Assembly: GCA_027923505.1 (NCBI GenBank)
Contig: BROI01000017.1
Location: 1-64,000, forward strand
DNA from: Mayamaea pseudoterrestris
Lineage: Eukaryota; Bacillariophyta; Bacillariophyceae; Sellaphorales; Sellaphoraceae
Direction: 5' to 3'
DNA length: 64,000 nt
A model generated the notes under the pieces. It saw only the letters and a program-made list of their open reading frames with translations. It did not search any database and was not told where the DNA came from. This document shows positions 20,601 to 29,743 of this stretch, piece after piece. The position numbers were made by a program, and so were the translations under genes. Each line of letters begins with the position of its first letter. Position 1 is the stretch's first letter.

Positions 20601-20984
20601 GGCTGTGATTACTATCGCTGCACGCCATGGTGACATTGTGCAACCTTTGAATCGACTCCTGGAATGCGACACATCTAGATCTTCGTCATCTCTTGATTGT
20701 AGTAATGGAGAATCTAGCTGGTGACTAGCGTTGCGATTCGGAGTCCCAATCGTTTGCTGCGTCCGCAAGTAGGCAAAAAATGACGGAGGCGATTGGACAC
20801 CAAATAATGATGATGATACTGACGATTCTGATGACGATACTGAAGCTTCGGGTGATTGCGGCATGGGAGAGTCCATTGGAGACGATAAAGGCGAGAGATG
20901 CGTCATGCTTTCATTCTCCATGGCTGTAGAATCGTCGTCGTGCAAGCTGCTGGAGCGACGAGCATGGCGGTGATAATGGCTCAT
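17670..20984 (-). CDS. RND/MMPL-superfamily membrane protein with altered proton-relay motif
   Basis: Single exon, 1104 aa. The N-terminus is cytosolic and Ser/Asp-rich (1-110), TM1 is near 115-142, a large exoplasmic domain follows, then a cluster of TMs (about 340-500), a long acidic loop, a second exoplasmic domain (about 630-900) and a final group of five TMs (about 905-1055) ending in CWWPRNF. The two-fold TM1/loop/TM-cluster layout, the LLLSRVVQLRTRGF stretch after TM4 of the second half and the terminal WWP fit MMPL/Patched-like RND proteins. The usual GxDY proton-relay motif reads VGNNSLLLSRV near residue 963, with Asn-Asn in place of Asp-Tyr. Substrate unknown. Its 3' end converges with PP4, and its ATG is only a few bases from a 42-bp repeat array. 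Confidence 0.78.
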   Translation of the reverse strand: MSHYHRHARRSSSLHDDDSTAMENESMTHLSPLSSPMDSPMPQSPEASVSSSESSVSSSLFGVQSPPSFFAYLRTQQTIGTPNRNASHQLDSPLLQSRDDEDLDVSHSRSRFKGCTMSPWRAAIVITAFTLLSGLILLHDNPSLLTNNGNQSVTERLDLWSDPLLVVLQANPIENATSKDIYSLLDPSTPALAQARTFTIGLQDLLMNATTRSDGNNDYDIRVDSYYSLQEQDLHWLAPPLASFDGSVSTIAIRVKRKLQFASDTSNTNETNVNTTITTAAAAAAATNTTTRVMRELARVVQTYSADFEQAQGSLMYFTIHLTGWNYMMEINENNLLADLVKMTFAGLVLTMLAAVIIYMNRHERSKRFVKLWQGRRGPVFSILAGWTMTMTLWCSIMMFSRQIVHAEDPVETERITSVLVPSLAFIASIHAAVLYNDSDHSMPIAEETLEKRNYHEFHAWAATSGLVCLGSLCIARAYAACMSVAMLLSASIVVHSKLLPRFKRVIRLQSKEEEEHDYGAFPTSPSSSSSQRSSLIRTTSEFYAHANIDEEDDDDEHVDLELSSPIQPLSPGYYLERQVSLATPESMWFVITKNILLHPCRGMLVIIILLLVAGVSLSRSFMHLHATISLDSLLSSRRNNAFLTWNVVRDKLQRPGHVAPYRLVFDGHAANMSMTASVQAFEVMHIVVEELMATEEQQMEDHSLEHDGWRSQGATHIGMTANEARQLAQHIKAVIRGEEEEEEACSDTEKIAVRNLGATDVAALSPTVSSQHHYVHHRRALYNGIAVMHNTRLPHSVYSTAKFCNKVKPKCPFELLHAINVLDEWYTSNDTLSTTVNVELGVDPFSEDGIEWFESTCTTIRRLKASGVLRGVEVQLLGPAVDEHHGMSVQRAAMFPTMYGVMTILMVATFICHQSMFAALLNVACVAFTLYVSFGVWGLLFQPAGSTLNWRILLLAPILIVSISVGNNSLLLSRVVQLRTRGFEHKSAVAAGLFELRNGLMTVGLAIAVVFASQALISSSPILRTCLFLVAIASLVDAILVQFMIVPITMNLVGPSVCWWPRNFRPSTRFEGFETDEHDDLSEVMRNFEASSEYVSITPNARH

Positions 20985-20987
20985 TTT

Positions 20988-21350
20988 ATGACGCTGTTTT
21001 CACTGGCACTCGTTTCATACTATTGCCTTATGAAGAAGTTTTCACTGGCACTCGTTTCGTACTATTGCCTCGTGGCGTAATTGACACTGGCACTCGTTTC
21101 GTATTATAGCCTTATGAGTGAGTTTTCATTATCTGTCGATTGAACTAACTTGATGACGCTGTTTTCACTGGCACTCGTTTCATACTATTGCCTTGTGGCG
21201 GAGTTTTCACTGACACTTGTTTCATATTATTGCCTTATGACGTAATTGACACTGGCACTCGTTTCATACTATTGCCTTATGACGTAATTGACACTGGCAC
21301 TCGTTTCGTAGTATTGCCTTGTGAGCGAGTTTTCATTGGCACTCGTTTTG
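20988..21350 (-). repeat. 42-bp tandem repeat array 1
   Basis: Eight recognisable units plus one degenerate unit, in the minus orientation. Core on the minus strand: ACGAGTGCCAGTG followed by either AAAACTACGTCA-like or TCAATTACGTCA ends. The array occupies the 5' flank of the RND gene and reads in that gene's direction. Many units carry TGACGT or TGACGC on the plus strand. Repeats of the same family occur at about 48030-48655 and 63298-63655. Confidence 0.95.
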
Positions 21351-21860
21351 CTGCTTTGAGGTTCCACCAGTCCTTCGAAAAAGCAGCAATCGCTGCTGTC
21401 ATTATTTTGCATCTGTGGTTGCGTTGATACCTTCTATGACAACAATAGATGCATACCATAACACTCTTCTTCGTCGTCTTCGTTGGCTTCTGTCCTCGGA
21501 AGCTTTAGTGATACGATGTTACAAATGTTTTATGCTCGCAAGTCGCATCAGTCGCATCCATTACAAGAGCAAATCGGTCGCCCAGAGCTCACAGTCAGGA
21601 TCTGTGACACTCTTGGAGCTAATGTGGATAACGTTGCGTCGGAAAGTCAAGTGTTGATGGTAGGCAGCGTAGCGAATGATGGACATGGGTTTCGTCGTCT
21701 GGCGATTGTTGCCGCTAGGTCCGACGCGAGGTGAATGCAGCTGCAGCTCCTCCTCTATTCCTCTCTGCAACACATGCCGATATAAACTGCAGAGCTTTCG
21801 ATTAAATTTAGTTCCGTAGAATATGCTTTCGCGTCAAACATTGACGACACAACTGGCAAT
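21351..21860. other. intergenic, repeat array 1 to LINE fragment
   Basis: 510 bp. No gene is supported. The 5' boundary of the LINE insertion probably lies here, but no target-site duplication could be recognised. Confidence 0.4.
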
Positions 21861-24437
21861 ATGAAAGCTATGCCATCATCGGCCACAATACACGAACCCA
21901 CCAAACACACAAGAAACCCCCCCCGGGAGGCGACCGCTCTGGCAATCACACATTTACGTGACAGCAACTCAGTTGAAGGGGCTATGATGCGCATTGCACT
22001 GCGCAATAGGCAAATGGAAGCCGGCACACGACGATTATTACTGGAAGAGCCAACTCAGCATATACCATATCTTGCACCTGGCTGGATACCAAATCTACGC
22101 AATTTCTTGGCAACTATCGACCACTCCCTACAAATACCAACAGAAACTGAGCAGCCACTGCCGCGAGATGGGGATTTATTCATCATGGATGAAGTCACAA
22201 GATACACAACTAATCCCACACAGCTCGAGCGCATCAACGCATGTCGACTTTACCTCCAAGTAACATTTCTGTCGGAAATTTCAACCACGGATGGTGAAAA
22301 ATTGGATGACTCTTATCTATACGACACAGCAACGCCACGCGTCAATAAATTAAATTGGCCACAGCAGCAAAAGCCAGGCAGAAAGGGATGGACACTCTAC
22401 CGCAAAGCGATAACAACAACATTTGCCAAACCACACTACACAGGCAAGAATCGCGAATTACGCCACCCATTAGGATGTTGGCTTCTCCCGGTAAACAAAC
22501 TGGCTCAACAGTGGGACTTTGTTATTGATCCAGACAATGCATTCCTCTATCGACGGAGCGGTTCAGACTGGGCAATTCATCCACAAATACCGGTGGTGAG
22601 CCATACCCGGCGCTCAAGTCGCACAAGTTTTCCTGGCCAGTGGTTCAGTGAGCATGCTACTGGCAGCTGCCAGGATATTCCGCACAATAGCGTACCGACT
22701 ACTGCCCACCTTTGCGGACATCATTTTGCAACACCAGTCCCTGGACATTACACACCTCTACCGCTAACAGCAACGTATTCTACATTTAGCCAGTACCTGC
22801 AGGACTTCCCATCTTGGGACAAGGGACTACAACAATACACCACTGTTTCTTGGACGGACCAAGACTTTGCTACGAAATTACGTCAAACTACTAAACTTAT
22901 CCAGTGCAGCGACGGTGGCGTGAAAGATGGACTCGGGTCATTTGGATGGATCTTGGCAGTCCAGGACACAGAGGAAATTATTGCCCAAAGCAAAGGTCCT
23001 GCACACGGAGACTCCGAAATGATGCACTCATTCCGAGCAGAAGGCTATGGGGGCATTTCAGCTACCCAATTTCTCACCCATGCAGTCACATACTTCAATA
23101 TACCACGCCATGAACGAGTTTTCCAGTGCACATGGATATGCGATAACTTGGGACTCATCAAGCGCCTGCAACGACTTCAGTCGAAGATACCTTCCACCGG
23201 GCTGAATCTCAAGGCCGATTCCGACGTATGTCAACAACTATTTCACACAATAAAGGAAATACCAAATCATCGCGTCCAACACGTTAAAGGGCACCAGGAC
23301 AAACCAGGCGCCAGACTCACTTTTGAAGCCAGACTGAACGTCATCGCAGATTTACAAGCTACCCAATACTACAACGAGGTGCACCAGCCGGGTATGAAAC
23401 GAAATATCCATGCAGCATATGCCAAGGCCGAGCAAGTCCCATGTATGCCACATAGCGGCGCCCAATTGTTCAATCTACACAACACAACCCACCCTCGCGC
23501 AATTACATCTCGCATCCGTGAACATCTGCGACACGCAGCGTTAACCCCAGATTTACGCGAGTATATGATTAACAAGTATGGGTGGAATGAAACAATCCCA
23601 GATCTGATAAATTGGAATGCATACGCCAAAGCCAGAAAGAAATTACAATGGAGTCAATTCGCAAAGATTGCAAAACTGTCAAATGAATGGGCGGCTACGG
23701 CGGCTTTCTTGCACAAGCAAAATCCCGACGAGACGGACCAATGCTGCATGTGTCTCCAGGTGGAAGATGCTAATCATGTGCTCACGTGTAAGAGCAGGCA
23801 ACAAGCGCAGACGCAGTACCTCATCAAAATGCACACAATGCTAGCTACTTATAGAGTGCACTACAACATTGAATCTTCCATCATGCATGGAGTCAGGAGC
23901 TTCCTTGGCCTCCCACCAGAACCTCATCATTGTTCATCCGATCAAATTCAGGAGGCATATACAACCCAAACATCAATTGGCTGGGACCGCTTTGTGTACG
24001 GGCACATTGGATCCGATTGGATGGCTATCCAAACAGAGCATGAAAGGACATTACCATTACTGTCACATGACAGGAAGCCCGAACAATGGGTAATTCAGCT
24101 CATCCAGCTGGGATGGGAATTCATAGGCGACGTGTGGAGGCAGCGCAACGAAGACAAACACGGCCGAGACGCCGCAAAAGAACGCCTCATGCAGGCATCA
24201 CTACACGCACAAATAGTTACAGCATACGATAAGAAAGAGAGACTCACTTTGCAGAGCCAGCGGTTCTTCACACGAACCATTGAGGAGAAAGGAGCAGAGG
24301 CCCCACACGAAATCAAAGCATGGCTTCGACATGTTACTAGGCTTATTCGAGCAGAAGAATTAACGGAAATACAAAGGAACAAAGAAGGCAACCAGGATAT
24401 ACGATCGTTCTTTAAACCCAGGGAAGGAGTAGGTTAA
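21861..24437 (+). mobile_element. 5'-truncated LINE: C-terminal part of ORF2 with RNase H and zinc knuckle
   Basis: Uninterrupted 858-aa frame. Residues 1-340 resemble the region that follows the reverse transcriptase in non-LTR elements (GWIPNLRNFLATID, INACRLYLQVTFLSEIST); no RT palm motifs are present, so the element is cut 5' of this point. Residues about 345-500 are an RNase H domain with all four acidic residues in place: CSDGG (about 349), RAEGYG (about 393), CDNLG (about 427), VIADLQA (about 496). A CCMC...H...C zinc knuckle lies near 628-643. The C-terminus ends NQDIRSFFKP, a PCNA-binding (PIP)-like motif. The intact frame implies a recent insertion or retention of the frame. No poly(A) tail or flanking duplication was found. 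Confidence 0.8.
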
Positions 24438-24834
24438 GGAAGGAAATGACCAGTCACTAAGACGGCGGGGCTTAGACTTGACAAATGGGACGGCGGGGCC
24501 CACATACATCTGTGAATCTATTGATCGCTTGTCACTACGGGTGGGGAGACGGTTTACGGGATAGCAGTATAAATATAAACATTTCTTAACTCTCTTCCAC
24601 TCGCGATGGACGACAGTAAAAGTGCGATGCATGGCCCTTACTACTTACTACTTGCGACTAAACATAAATAAACAGTTACTGAACCATGTACTTGATATTA
24701 GTAGAATGATAACTACTATTGACACACACTAACGAAAGGAATGTCGAGCCAACAAGAGCAAGCAATGGTACCGAGAGACCAAAGCCCACACTCCAAACAA
24801 GACATCCATTCGTTTCCCTTGGTCGACTTTACAT
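24438..24834. other. intergenic, LINE 3' region and actin 3' flank
   Basis: 397 bp. The left half is probably the LINE 3' UTR (GC-rich GACGGCGGGG repeats at about 24461-24500). The right half is the actin 3' UTR. No gene. Confidence 0.4.
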
Positions 24835-26426
24835 TTAGAAGCACTTGCGGTGCACAATTGACGGGCCCGACTCGTCATACTCCTCCTTGCTGATCCACAT
24901 GCTCTGGAAAGTACTGAGCGACGCGAGAATACTTCCTCCAATCCAGACCGAGTACTTGCGCTCCGGCGGGGCGACAATCTTGACCTTGATCGAAGCCGGC
25001 GCCAAGGCAGTAATCTCCTTGCTCATGCGCTCCGAGATACCAGGGAACATGGTGGTTCCGCCCGACAAGACGATATTGGCGTACAAGTCCTTGCGAATAT
25101 CAACGTCGCACTTCATAATGGTCTGGAAGGTGCTGTCGGCGATTCCGTCCATCTCCAAACCCGTCAAGTTGGGCTGGAAGAGAACTTCCGGACAACGGAA
25201 GCGCTCGTTTCCAATGACAATAATGTTGCCGTCCGGAAGCTCAAAGGACTTCTCCAAGGCGCTTGACTCGGCAGCCTTCTTCATTTCCTCCTCAAAGTCA
25301 ACAGCGACAAAGCAGAGCGACTCCTTAATGTCGCGAACAATTTCGCGCTCGGCCGTCGTGGTCAACGAGTAACCACGCTCCGTGAGAATCTTCATGAGGT
25401 AGTCCGTCAAATCGCGTCCAGCCAAGTCGAGGCGAATGACGGCGTGCGGCAAGGCATATCCCTCGTAAATGGGGACAGTGTGCGTGACACCATCACCCGA
25501 GTCCAAGACGCAACCAGTGGTACGGCCCGAAGCGTAAAGCGACAGGACGGCCTGAATGTTCACGTACATGGCCGGAACGTTAAAGGTTTCAAACATGATT
25601 TGCGTCATGCGCTCGCGATTGGCCTTGGGGTTCTGGGGAGCCTCCGTGAGCAAGACTGGGTGAGCCTCCGGAGCAACACGGAGCTCATTGTAAAAAGTAT
25701 GGTGCCAAATCTTCTCCATATCGTCCCAGTTGGTGACAATACCGTGCTCAATGGGGTACTTGAGCGTCAACACACCACGCTTGGCTTGAGCCTCGTCTCC
25801 AACGTAGGCATCGCGTTGCTCCATGCCAACCTATTAATGACAGAGTGAAAGAAACATTGACAATAATTAGACAATGAAAAACATGACAAGGTGAGCCAGA
25901 GCAAACACTCGCAGCGACCATTCCTAATCACGCATTGGCACTTGCACGCGTGGAGGATCACGTACCATGATACCAGGCTGACGAGCACGTCCAATCAACG
26001 ACGGAAAGACCGAGCGAGGAGCATCATCTCCAGCAAAACCGGCTGATAAATAAAAAGAGTAAAGCCAAAGAGCGAGTGAGATGCCGATGCATAGTAGTGG
26101 AAATGACTGATTAGACGACGGTCATTCCGAGTCATTAGATTCGAAATCCATTCGCTGCGCTCGCTCCAAGCTCGAGACGCTGGGAACGCAGTCAACGATA
26201 GTGATAGAATGAAGACGATGCAGTGGATAGACTCGAGCTCATGGTCGACCACTCTCTCACTCAAGTCATTTCGCTCCACGTTTGCCGAAACCCTTCACTG
26301 CCGATCATGCGCCATACGACCCTCGCTCAATCTCCTCCATTCACTCGCATGCTCTTGTTACTTACCCTTGCACATTCCGGATCCGTTGTCAATGACAAGG
26401 GCAGCGATATCTTCGTCGTCAGACAT
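24835..26426 (-). CDS. actin
   Basis: Three exons: 26426-26366, 26042-25966, 25830-24835; 377 aa. Donors are GTAAGT and GTACGT; phases 1 and 0. The product is canonical: [20 protein letters not shown], the phosphate-loop [25 protein letters not shown], the adenosine-binding region [23 protein letters not shown] and the terminal [11 protein letters not shown]. The length matches conventional actin (375-377). It is the cytoskeletal filament protein, acting in cytokinesis, vesicle traffic and raphe gliding. Exon 3 is very strongly conserved and uses C-ending codons heavily, as expected for a highly expressed gene. Confidence 0.98.
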
Positions 26427-27124
26427 GGTAGAAGAGAGTTGTTGTTGGTTGGTAGTTGTAGAAAGCTTGGAGTGATCGAAGCAAACAGCCTGTTTGGATT
26501 GTGAGGTGAACGAGAGCGAGGAGCCATTCAAAAGATCCGCCTCCGTCTTGGGATGACCCTATCGTGATGCGAAAATGACCATCACGCTAACCCGGAGCTA
26601 CTTATTTAGCTGTCAATTTTTTGGAGTCCTGCTAACCCCAGTCTTAACATTCCTCCAGCATCTTGCCGAAAAGCCACATGGCGCCAAAGGCGGCGACGCC
26701 AATCAATCTTGGCCAAGACTCCGCCGCCGTTGCGAAAAAGACCGGCACGCCAAAAAGTTCCCTGGTCTGTCTTGGCATCTTTTGAATCTATCGCCCCAAA
26801 GTAGTTGTACTAGTAATGTCATCTCTTTACAAACAAGTAGTTTTCGAGCATGGGCTGCGACGTTTGAATGAGTGCTACTCGACTATACTTTCGCGCTACC
26901 CTGGCCAGTTTAGCTAATACTCGTACATTACTTCGATTGCTAACACCTCGGCCTCCATTAGGCAATTATGGCAGCGCAGAGTGACCAGCGACACACAGTC
27001 AAGAATGATGCCGCTCAGTAATTCAATCCAAGAGGGGCCTCGAAACAAAAGATTGTCACGAGCTGCTTGCGTCACAACGTTGGGAGAAACCTCAAAAGAC
27101 GACTCGCACGTAGGAAAATTCTCT
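26427..27124. other. actin 5' flank and intergenic
   Basis: About 700 bp. The first few hundred bases upstream of 26426 should hold the actin promoter; no TATA box could be assigned. The minus-strand frame at 26914-27124 may be the tail of the uncertain locus described next. Confidence 0.4.
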
Positions 27125-27586
27125 CTACTCCTGTAGGTAAAACCTTGTTTCAAATTGTTGCATGGATCTTGTAGTGAGCAGGAACGAACCATTACCGAAT
27201 GTATTAAGAGGCGCAGCAAGTTCAAGCTCCCTGCTGCCGTTCGCGCCTTGGCTATCATGGCGATGCGAGTCGAAAGTCGAAAATCTGTCGACGCTCGACG
27301 CAGAGATGGATCCATTCGTAACATTAACAGGAGCCAGCAATGATGATGCATTGACAGAAGGCAATCTTCCAATAGTCGTGTAACATGAATACAGAGAGCC
27401 GCTGTGGGGAGTGCAAAGTGCAAGATCAATTGACTCGTCACTTGCTGCACCAACGACCGTCGCGATTCCACATGCATCCAGACTCCATAGGCGTGTGCAG
27501 CAGCTCTTTCCATCAGGATTCATGCCAAGAGACATGAGCCAGTCCGCACATTTACAGCAGTATTGCCGCCAATGAATCGGATTCAT
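27125..27586 (-). CDS. uncertain small hypothetical protein
   Basis: 153-aa frame starting MNPIHWRQYCCKCADWLM with an ATG at 27586 preceded by an acceptor-like CGTTACAG. The N-terminal half is Cys-rich (CCKC, CGIA, CTRL) and the middle has N-glycosylation-like sites (NVTNGS), reminiscent of an extracellular protein. The frame closes at 27125, but a different frame stays open to 26914 and looks equally protein-like (CESSFEVSPNVVTQAARDNLLFRGPSW), so the locus may be a spliced gene or a decayed one. No domain is recognised. Confidence 0.3.
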   Translation of the reverse strand: MNPIHWRQYCCKCADWLMSLGMNPDGKSCCTRLWSLDACGIATVVGAASDESIDLALCTPHSGSLYSCYTTIGRLPSVNASSLLAPVNVTNGSISASSVDRFSTFDSHRHDSQGANGSRELELAAPLNTFGNGSFLLTTRSMQQFETRFYLQE

Positions 27587-28190
27587 TCAAGGAAAGGTTC
27601 TGTAACGAAAAAGTGATGGAATGAGTAGAATGAAAAAGAACAGCACCGTCACGACCATCACTTTCCCTCTACATGATATCGATTCAACCTTTTCTGGATC
27701 TCCCCACATGATTATAGAGCGCGCCAGTTAATGTTAAACTCTATTGTACAAGATGCGAGAAGCAGCAGCGATCGTTACACATTGAGCCGCGTCATGGTGG
27801 CTCCATCGATGTATGTCATTCCCGGTCCGACCTTTAATAACGGTGCGCGTTTGAAAAGACTGATGATTCATCCAATCGTATCAATGAATTCTGTTGGGCC
27901 TTTTTTCGAAGTTTTTGGACTACTCTTTGATCCAGTGTGCCAATAACTTTGATTTTCAAAGTTTGACAGTGTTTTGAAAATCAAAGTTATTGGTCGTACT
28001 CTTTGGTTCATAGTCGTTGATTATGCACGACCGCCGAGGACGCCCCTTGCTGCACTGAAATGGACGAAAGATGCAACAGTTGCCATGTTGCAATCGCAAG
28101 TGCAAATTCAAGCAGGAGCTGTGCGTGCGACGAGAGAATCAATCCACAACTTCATTCACTGCAGTAAAACCGGTTACAGTCATCAGCACG
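27587..28190. other. intergenic with hairpin repeat
   Basis: 604 bp. No gene is seen. It contains the 21-bp inverted repeat described separately and then the 5' flank of the small membrane protein gene. Confidence 0.5.
27940..28022 (+). repeat. hairpin-forming repeat (family 2, single unit)
   Basis: Perfect 21-bp inverted repeat: arms 27940-27960 and 27973-27993 (CCAATAACTTTGATTTTC core) with a 12-nt loop. It is followed by GTACTCTTTGGTTCATAGTCG, a diverged copy of the segment CACTACACTTTAGCTCATAGTGCC found in the array at 37204-37375. It lies about 200 bp upstream of the start codon at 28191. Confidence 0.85.
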
Positions 28191-29017
28191 ATGAAGCTTT
28201 CCACGAAGGAAGAGGAGGAAGGGTCGCTCTCGACGGATGTTGCTTCCATTGATACTGGCGACTCTCTTACTCGCAATGATCAAGAAATGGCTTCCGCTAG
28301 CAACTCCGTATTCGCACCAGACGCAAACGCCATTCGAATGGTTCCGCAGCTCGCCAACCATTCTTGGAAGGACGATTATTTCAACATGGAAGACCACAAG
28401 CAACAGAACATTATCGCTGTCTTTGATCACAGCCTTGGATCCTTCTACAGTCGAACCATCTCTTGTCTTTCCTTTCCATTATTCATGTTTTCATTCCTCG
28501 CATGGCTCGTTGTACCTCTTTTCATTCAGGGACATCGAGACGGTGACAGAAGTGCAATCATATTTGCGTCCTGCATGCTCTTGCCAACGTGCTTGTTAGC
28601 AGTTGCGCTATACTTGCTAATTCGGCATGCAGGTCTTCTTCCGCCTCACACGGCTGTCACTTTGGAAGGAGTAGTTCATATGGATGGTTCTCGTGCCAGT
28701 AAGTTTCGGTCGAAATGACTCGCTATCATACGCGTTGCGTTGTCACTATATCTCACCCAATCTTGTTCTTTGCAGGAATGACTCGTGTGTTTACGTGGGA
28801 CGAAATTGTCAGCACTCATCAATCGGACGCGGACGATTCATGGCGCAGCTATTGCAGCGTTTTGGTGCTCAATAATGCGGAGCAGGTGTACATACAATGT
28901 CAGAAGGAACCACAACTTTTTCGAGAGGTTGTTGAGCGTCTCAAAGAAATGCAGCGTACGAACGAGGGGGAGGAAACTGCAGAACCAAGACTCTCATCAT
29001 TGGCAAACATCGTTTAA
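28191..29017 (+). CDS. small two-TM membrane protein with a PH-like C-terminal region
   Basis: Two exons: 28191-28698 and 28776-29017; the intron is 77 bp (GTAAGT...GCAG), phase 1; 249 aa. The N-terminus is acidic and cytosolic (about 85 aa, containing NIIAVFDHSLGSFYSRT). Two TM segments follow (FPLFMFSFLAWLVVPLFI and ASCMLLPTCLLAVALYLL), then a 90-residue domain with a short beta-rich pattern (AVTLEGVVHMDG, RVFTWDEI, SVLVLNNAEQVYIQ) and a terminal helix (REVVERLKEMQR). The layout resembles small TM proteins with a bacterial-type PH domain, but this is a fold guess. Function unknown. Confidence 0.72.
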
Positions 29018-29341
29018 AAGTCTAGCGATGCACACAAGAGTCTTGGCGCTTACTGAACCGTCAATTACTATACCTTACATGCTCATCAGAACGACTACCA
29101 TCCATGTTGAAAACTGACTGACTTCCGTGCGACAATTCGTCGGCTGTCACGTCGCTCTATAGTCGAGCTAAGCTAGTCCATTGGCAGTCCATGTAGATAG
29201 CTTACTTAAGCTTGATTCATCAAATCATTGATAGTAGGTATCGAGTCGAAAAAATACTCCGAACAGCATGAACGTGGATGCATCTGATGGCATGAAATAT
29301 ATTTCATCTGCCTTTATATAGGTTTGACCCGCCACCTTTGC
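29018..29341. other. intergenic 5' of the 5S gene
   Basis: 324 bp. No gene. The last 30 bp contain the TATA-like element of the 5S gene. Confidence 0.5.
29312..29319 (+). promoter_or_regulatory. TATA-like element of the 5S rRNA gene
   Basis: CTTTATATAGG centred about 27 bp upstream of the presumed 5S start. An upstream TATA in addition to the internal control region is seen for 5S and tRNA genes in several plants and algae. Confidence 0.5.
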
Positions 29342-29460
29342 CAGCAAGGACCATACAGCGCTGACAGCACCGCATCCCGTCTGCTCTGCGAAGTTAAGCA
29401 GCGCCTGGCCTGGTTAGTACTACGGTGGGGGACCACGTTGGAATCCCAGGTGTTCTTGTT
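29342..29460 (+). rRNA. 5S ribosomal RNA
   Basis: About 119 nt. It contains the internal pol III control elements: box A region GAAGTTAAGCAGCGCCTGG and box C region GGTTAGTACTACGGTGGGGG followed by ACC. Helix I is supported by CAAGGA near the 5' end pairing with TTCTTG near the 3' end (one G-U). It is a single copy here, not part of a visible array. Ends are accurate to about 2-3 nt. Confidence 0.92.
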
Positions 29461-29463
29461 TTT
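29456..29463 (+). terminator. pol III terminator of the 5S gene
   Basis: A run of five T directly after CTTG at the 3' end of the 5S gene, the standard pol III stop signal. Confidence 0.7.
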
Positions 29464-29743
29464 GCTTCGCAGAGTAACTGCATTACTGTGGTGCAGACCC
29501 TCGACCCGGTACTGAACACGTTTTGGACTTAGTTGCTCCATGCGCGCCGGCCAATGGCCTCAACGCCGATGTTTCGCCAGAGTTTCTCCGACGACCGGTG
29601 ATGGCTCATCCGTAGAAACTCTACCACGGATCTACTTTTCTACAGAAACTCGCCTGCCGCAACTTCAACTCTGCTTCCTCGACGGACGCTTGCGAGATCA
29701 ACCATGGACGACAAGTAACAAATAAAGGCAACTACTAGCATTA

